Assembly: GCA_029204225.1 (NCBI GenBank)
Contig: CM055108.1
Span: 21,025,644 to 21,089,643 of the forward strand
DNA from: Diphasiastrum complanatum
Taxonomy: Eukaryota; Streptophyta; Lycopodiopsida; Lycopodiales; Lycopodiaceae
DNA: 64,000 bases
Direction of reading: 5' to 3'
Shown here: in pieces, positions 55,908 to 64,000 of the stretch
How the letters are laid out: every line of letters starts with the position of its first letter
Position numbering within the stretch: position 1 is the stretch's first letter
Translations under genes and position numbers: made by a program
Notes under the pieces: model-generated
Databases searched by the model: none
Told to the model about the DNA's origin: nothing
The model's input: only the letters and a program-made list of their open reading frames with translations

Positions 55908-56510
55908 GTGGCTGACGATAGAGTCGATATCCCCACCAGTCCACCAGTTTTCCTTCAGTCTCCACCAGCCAGTCCTGATCCTGACCATAATCCCAATATG
56001 GTAATGACGAGTCCACCTGCAGGCATTTCTCCGTCCGTGCAGGTTCGCATGGACAGTATGGAGAGGTCCATGGCAGAGATGCATGCTATGTTATCTTCCA
56101 TTACTAGAAATTACGCGTACTCTTCACAATATCCTCACCCGCTGAAATTTCCTTCTCCCATGTCGTCTAAGTTGCATGTTCCACCCTTAAGGCGACCTAT
56201 TTATGCCAATGCTTCAATTCCATTCCCAGAAGACGAAGATGTCAAACCTCCTCAGTTTTCTGGAAATTCCCCACCAAGATGTACTGAAGTGGTGGATCGG
56301 TGGTTGCATGGATGGGAAGAGTATTTGGTTTTTAAAAGAGCTCCAATTGATGAAGGCTGGAGAATTTGAAAAGTTGCTTACCATTTCACTGATTTTGTTG
56401 ATAGGTGGTGGCGGAAATTGCTCAAGTCAAACTAGTGCCCACCACCTAGGTTGAATTTAAGCGGCCTCAGGACTTAGTTCATTCCTCGACACGAGCATGT
56501 ACATGTGACA
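55908..56510 (+). pseudogene. Family-G gypsy gag, N-terminal part
   Basis: Opens with GTG GCT GAC GAT where ATG is expected (context atccatcGTGG), so the start codon seems lost by A to G. It encodes a Pro/Ser-rich start (VDIPTSPPVFLQSPP), a helical MDSMERSMAEMHAML, then PPQFSGNSP...VVDRWLHGWEEYL to 56369. A frameshift near 56365 moves the rest (AYHFTDFVDRWWRKL, then FIPRHEHVHV) to another frame, ending near 56510. These blocks match the usual gypsy gag order. The remainder of the element is absent. Confidence 0.75.
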
Positions 56511-57554
56511 GATGCGTGGTTTTTGCACCGTCAGAAACGTTAGTATGTTGATAAAATGCTTCGCTCAAGTGTCTCACCTCATTTCCATCAACAACACCTC
56601 ATAGGTCTTTCTCTATCAACATCCTCTTTGTCTTGATTTCCACATATGCAATCCCTCTCATTTCAATCTATTAATAAAAAATATTTCAAAGAGGTAAGCT
56701 GCCATTGATGACGTGTGGTATCCACTCAATCAGTCGAGTCAGTCCTCCATAGATCCAAAGTTACATTGAAGATCTTCTTTAGGAGTCCCTTAACCAAAGT
56801 AGTCTTTCTAGCTATCCATGGGCTGTTATAGACGTTCCAGCACCTACATGCATTCACACATACACAGACTATAGTAACTAGATCCAACAGTATCTAGGTC
56901 CAATCTATAACAAAACAACAACAACAATGATTAGGCTCATAGCAAAAGAATGCAGAATGATAGAACATGAACTCTTGATGCTTTTTGTTTGCTACAAGCC
57001 TCCACACTTATGCCCTTTATAGATATATAGATAGATAGATATAGATATATAATCGTCACAGGCATTTATCCTGAGTGTCTTCTACTCTAAGCCTAGGGAT
57101 ACTCTATATTATCCTACTGCAATAGTTGCAAGCCTTACTCAACATGCCCCCACCTTTGCCACTAGTAATTGCTACTACCAATTCTAGTCATTGATTAGTG
57201 CTGAGGCAGTGTCATAATATTGTTAGTATCTAGATTTGATGTAGACTACTAGACTCTATAAGTTGCTTATTCTACCAAGATGAAAATGTAATAGCTAGCA
57301 AAGAGATTTATACGATATGGTATAATGCCTTTTTTATTGAACTAGCCGGGTTTATCTAGTCTTTGCTAAGATGTTTAGCTGGTTAACTATTCCTTTTTCC
57401 CATGCTAACTATCTTACCTAAAGGTTTAAGTGTTCATCTAATAATAATTCATTACAGCAAGCAAACCTTGCCATGAGGAGATTATGAATAAGTTGATAAA
57501 TATAATGCATTCCCATGGTCTTCTGTCATTTGCATTCAGAGAAAAAAGTTTTAC
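56511..57554. other. Spacer before the PLC gene; last exon(s) may lie here
   Basis: No repeat recognised besides a GATA-type stretch (57020-57052). Because the visible PLC exon at 57555 ends at a splice donor, at least one further exon should lie to the left, but I could not identify it. Confidence 0.4.
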
Positions 57555-61716
<4,162 letters not shown>

Positions 61717-61746
61717 CTGCAGAGTCAATGTAACAGGCATCAGTCT

Positions 61747-61879
61747 TTAGGCTACATGGTAGCTCCAGATTTGCTGAGACACAAACATTCTGCAATTGAA
61801 GAGATTTTACAGAATTGCGCTGGATATACAACATGAACTGTCCATGAATCTCTCTCCTCTCCCACCATTTGAAGGAATG

Positions 61880-61946
<67 letters not shown>

Positions 61947-62290
61947 TCTATGCATTGGACATTTCTCATTGGTTTATTGTTACGGACACACATTATAATC
62001 CATACTTCTCTACTTTTGACATTATTTGTCAACATGCACTTTATATTACATGTGATGTGCCTAGAAATACTATTTTACATGGTTTTCTAATTTTGGCCCT
62101 AATTTTTGAATTTCACTTTCCCTCCAAATCATTATGGAGATAAGGTTTGTCCATTATAAATAGCTTAGTTTTGAAAATATCGGCGACCATTGATATTCTT
62201 ATAGTTTCTTAGCTGGAGAATGCTATGTGAATGCCTTTTGCTGTCTTTTATGTATCATTGATACCAATACCTGTGAATTTGTCCATAATA
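61747..62290 (+). mobile_element. LTR-like sequence (family H) before a PBS
   Basis: The sequence left of the Met-type PBS should be the 5' LTR. It contains the CT/CA microsatellite and ends ...TTTGTCCATAATA without a clean CA, so the boundary is uncertain; the left limit is unknown. Confidence 0.45.
61883..61946 (+). repeat. Compound (CT)23(CA)9 microsatellite
   Basis: Pure CT to 61928, pure CA to 61946: the same compound type as 20001-20124. Confidence 0.95.
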
Positions 62291-62302
62291 TGGTATCAGA
62301 GC
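62291..62302 (+). other. Primer binding site of family H
   Basis: TGGTATCAGAGC, perfect Met-tRNA type. Confidence 0.85.
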
Positions 62303-62379
62303 TCTTTTTTGTCCAAATCTGAGTTTTTTTGCAGGATCTGAAGAAACGCACACGACATCTCTCTCTCTCTCTCCCTTGT

Positions 62380-62990
62380 TTGGCAGCCGCTGGTGGGCAC
62401 CTGCCCGAGTGCCTGCCCATGCTGCCCGAGCTCCTGCCCACGCTGCCCGAGCTGTCTTTCAGCTTGCCCACACTGAGAAAGCTGTTTTTCAGCCTGCCCA
62501 CGCTGTTGTCCAGCCTGACTGCACTGTTTTCCAAACTTCCCGCGTTGTTTTCCAGCCTACCCGCACTGTTTTCCAGCCTACCTCAGATCTGCCCTGCCCT
62601 GAATTGCCCTGCCTCAGATCTGCCTGCCCCTTGCCTCAGATGAGCCTGCCTGAATCTGCCCTGAACCGGATACGCCCTACTGATTTCCGCCTGTCCTGGT
62701 TCCACCTCCCCCAGACCAACCTGCCTGTTTCCGATTCCCCAGTTCTGCCTCCCTCTGTTGCCGCCTATCTAGCGCTGCCTGTCCAGTTGCTGAATCTCAG
62801 CTCCACCTACCTCAGATCTGCCTTCCAAGTTCCACCTGGCCCAGATCTGCCTGTCCTCGCTGCCTTTCCCCTTTCTGACTGTCCCAGCTGCTGCCTTCCC
62901 CACTTCCGCCTGTCCCACAACTGCTGCCTCAATTGCTGCCTTAACTACTTCCCTCATTTTCTATCACTATTCAGATCTGCCTGTCTCTAG
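62380..62990 (+). repeat. C-rich degenerate minisatellite in family-H leader
   Basis: About 600 bases of CTGCCC-rich sequence. The first part repeats units such as 'tgcccac.ctgcccgagct' and 'gttttccagcctacccgcact'; the second part repeats 'cctcagatctgcctgcc'. Two frames stay open (62376-62990 and 62329-62643) because of the repeat. Confidence 0.7.
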
Positions 62991-63015
62991 ATCTCTAACA
63001 GAATGACTTGGTCTG

Positions 63016-63575
63016 ATGCCTCCTATTCCCATGTTAAAATTCACAGTCAACTTGACAACTCTCAATCAGCTCATCGTGACCCAACAAACCATGATGACTA
63101 CCCTTTAGACTCTCCACACGCCCATTTCTACCCTTTCTAATCATCTTCTTCCTCCTTATCCTTCGTCGTCCACAGTTGCTTATGCTGCCCCCCCTGGTTC
63201 GTGACTTTCCTGATAAAGTTAAGCTTTCCGTTTATCATGGTTCTTCTGATGGTAAGGAATTGCAGAATCGGTTCTTTTGCTTGGAGACGTCTTTCCAGCT
63301 TGCTCCTCGCATGCTTCAACAACAACTTCAGCTCGCCGCGCTACACTTGTCAGGGGACCGTGCTTTGACTTGGTGGGAAACACATCAGTCCGTGCTTGAT
63401 GCTTCTACTACTTGGGCTGCGTTTAAAGTAGCTATCCATTCTACGATGATCGATCCGACTTGGTTTCATTCTCAGTTGGATCTTTGTCAACTCACACAGA
63501 CGGGTACGCTTTTGGATTATAGGTACTCCCATCTGTTCTCTGGTTTGGTTCGATTGATGGATAAAGGCTTTTGGA
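63016..63575 (+). pseudogene. Family-H gypsy gag, truncated and frameshifted
   Basis: A first frame (from ATG 63016) has LTTLNQLIVTQQTMMTTL, a TAG, then TLHTPISTLSNHLL; a frameshift near 63180 leads to the domain frame 63176-63575: VYHGSSDGKELQNRFFCLET, LQLAALHLSGDRALTWWETH, TTWAAFKVAIHSTM, as in Ty3-gypsy retrotransposon gag (…A..W W..., TW..F...). It breaks off at about 63575 where copia sequence takes over. Confidence 0.75.
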
Positions 63576-63582
63576 CGTTCAT

Positions 63583-64000
63583 TTCAAGCATGGTGTTTGC
63601 TCTATTCTCAAGGATGATAAATGCATGGCAAGTGGCTTTAAGCAAGGGAGGTTTTTTAGGCTTGATGCAAATGTGTCTAATGTGAGTGTGATGATGGCAA
63701 AGGAGGCCATTTCTCAAGTGGAGCTTTGGCACAAGAGGTGAGGCCATCCTAACTTCAAATCCATGGAGATGATGTGCAAGAAGGGGTTAGCACTTGGCTT
63801 ACCCAACTCCTTTACCAAGAGTGTTAAAAATCGTGAAGCTTGTAGTTTTTCAAAGACAGAGAAGCTTGCTTTTTGAAGGTCACTCACTAGATCTCTCACT
63901 CCCTTGGAAATTGTTCATTTGGATGTGCATAGCTTTTCTCATGAATCAAATGGTGGTGCAAAGATTTATGTTTTTCATAAATGATTATTCTAGATTCACT
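63583..64000 (+). pseudogene. Copia pre-integrase and integrase start, runs off window
   Basis: Encodes GRFFRLDANVSNV, LWHKR-stop-GHPNFKSMEMM (GAG_pre-integrase His/Cys region, with ACSFSKTEKLAF) and the first integrase core segment (TPLEIVHLDVHSFSHESNGGAKIYV). TGA in the LWHKRLGH block and another in LAF-stop-RSLTRS show decay. The GR(L/F)F(K/R)LDA junction resembles that of element E, where the integrase part is missing. The fragment continues beyond 64000. Confidence 0.85.

Overview
The window looks like TE-rich nuclear DNA of a land plant. Evidence: several LTR retrotransposons primed by initiator-Met tRNA (PBS TGGTATCAGAGC or close variants at 859, 20448, 26909, 28639, 55127 and 62291, and reversed at 50667), one Asp-tRNA-type PBS (10743-10761, minus strand), Ty1-copia and Ty3-gypsy pol of plant type with a chromodomain-like tail, long CT/GA microsatellites, and one spliced host gene of a plant PLC-X family. 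I cannot name the species; the density of decayed elements suits a large genome such as a fern, lycophyte or gymnosperm, but that is a guess.

Layout. 0-13.9 kb: LTR, leader and pol fragments of at least five elements, plus a mutated unknown reading frame (5741-7658). 13.9-16.7 kb: a decayed multi-exon coding region that is not an LTR element. 16.9-18.5 kb: gypsy RNase H-integrase relic. 19.7-23.2 kb: an old copia copy (family E) split by a solo LTR. 24.5-25.7 kb: LTR of family B. 25988-36432: the best-preserved structure, a gag-protease-only Ty3-gypsy element (family A, 5-bp TSD TTACC) into whose gag a Ty1-copia element (family E, 27985-33475, 654-bp LTRs, TSD AGCAC) has jumped. Element E carries gag and protease but no recognisable integrase, reverse transcriptase or RNase H; in their place is a long unrecognised module behind a single in-frame TAG. 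38.2-50.1 kb: degenerate repeats, five LTR-B pieces including a head-to-head inverted pair, and a repeat shared with 8.9 kb. 50.3-56.5 kb: gypsy and copia fragments, two of them with one LTR sandwiched between internal sequences. 57.5-61.7 kb: the only host gene, five exons of a minus-strand PI-PLC X-domain protein, apparently undamaged but without its first and probably last exons in view. 61.7-64 kb: a further gypsy 5' end joined to a copia integrase fragment.

Families A, B and E have little or no pol, so copies in this window could have moved only with enzymes from partners elsewhere. The copia fragment at the right edge has the integrase start that element E lacks and is a candidate relative of such a partner. 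Many long open stretches (CT tracts, LTR translations) are not genes. I saw no rRNA, tRNA or CRISPR.
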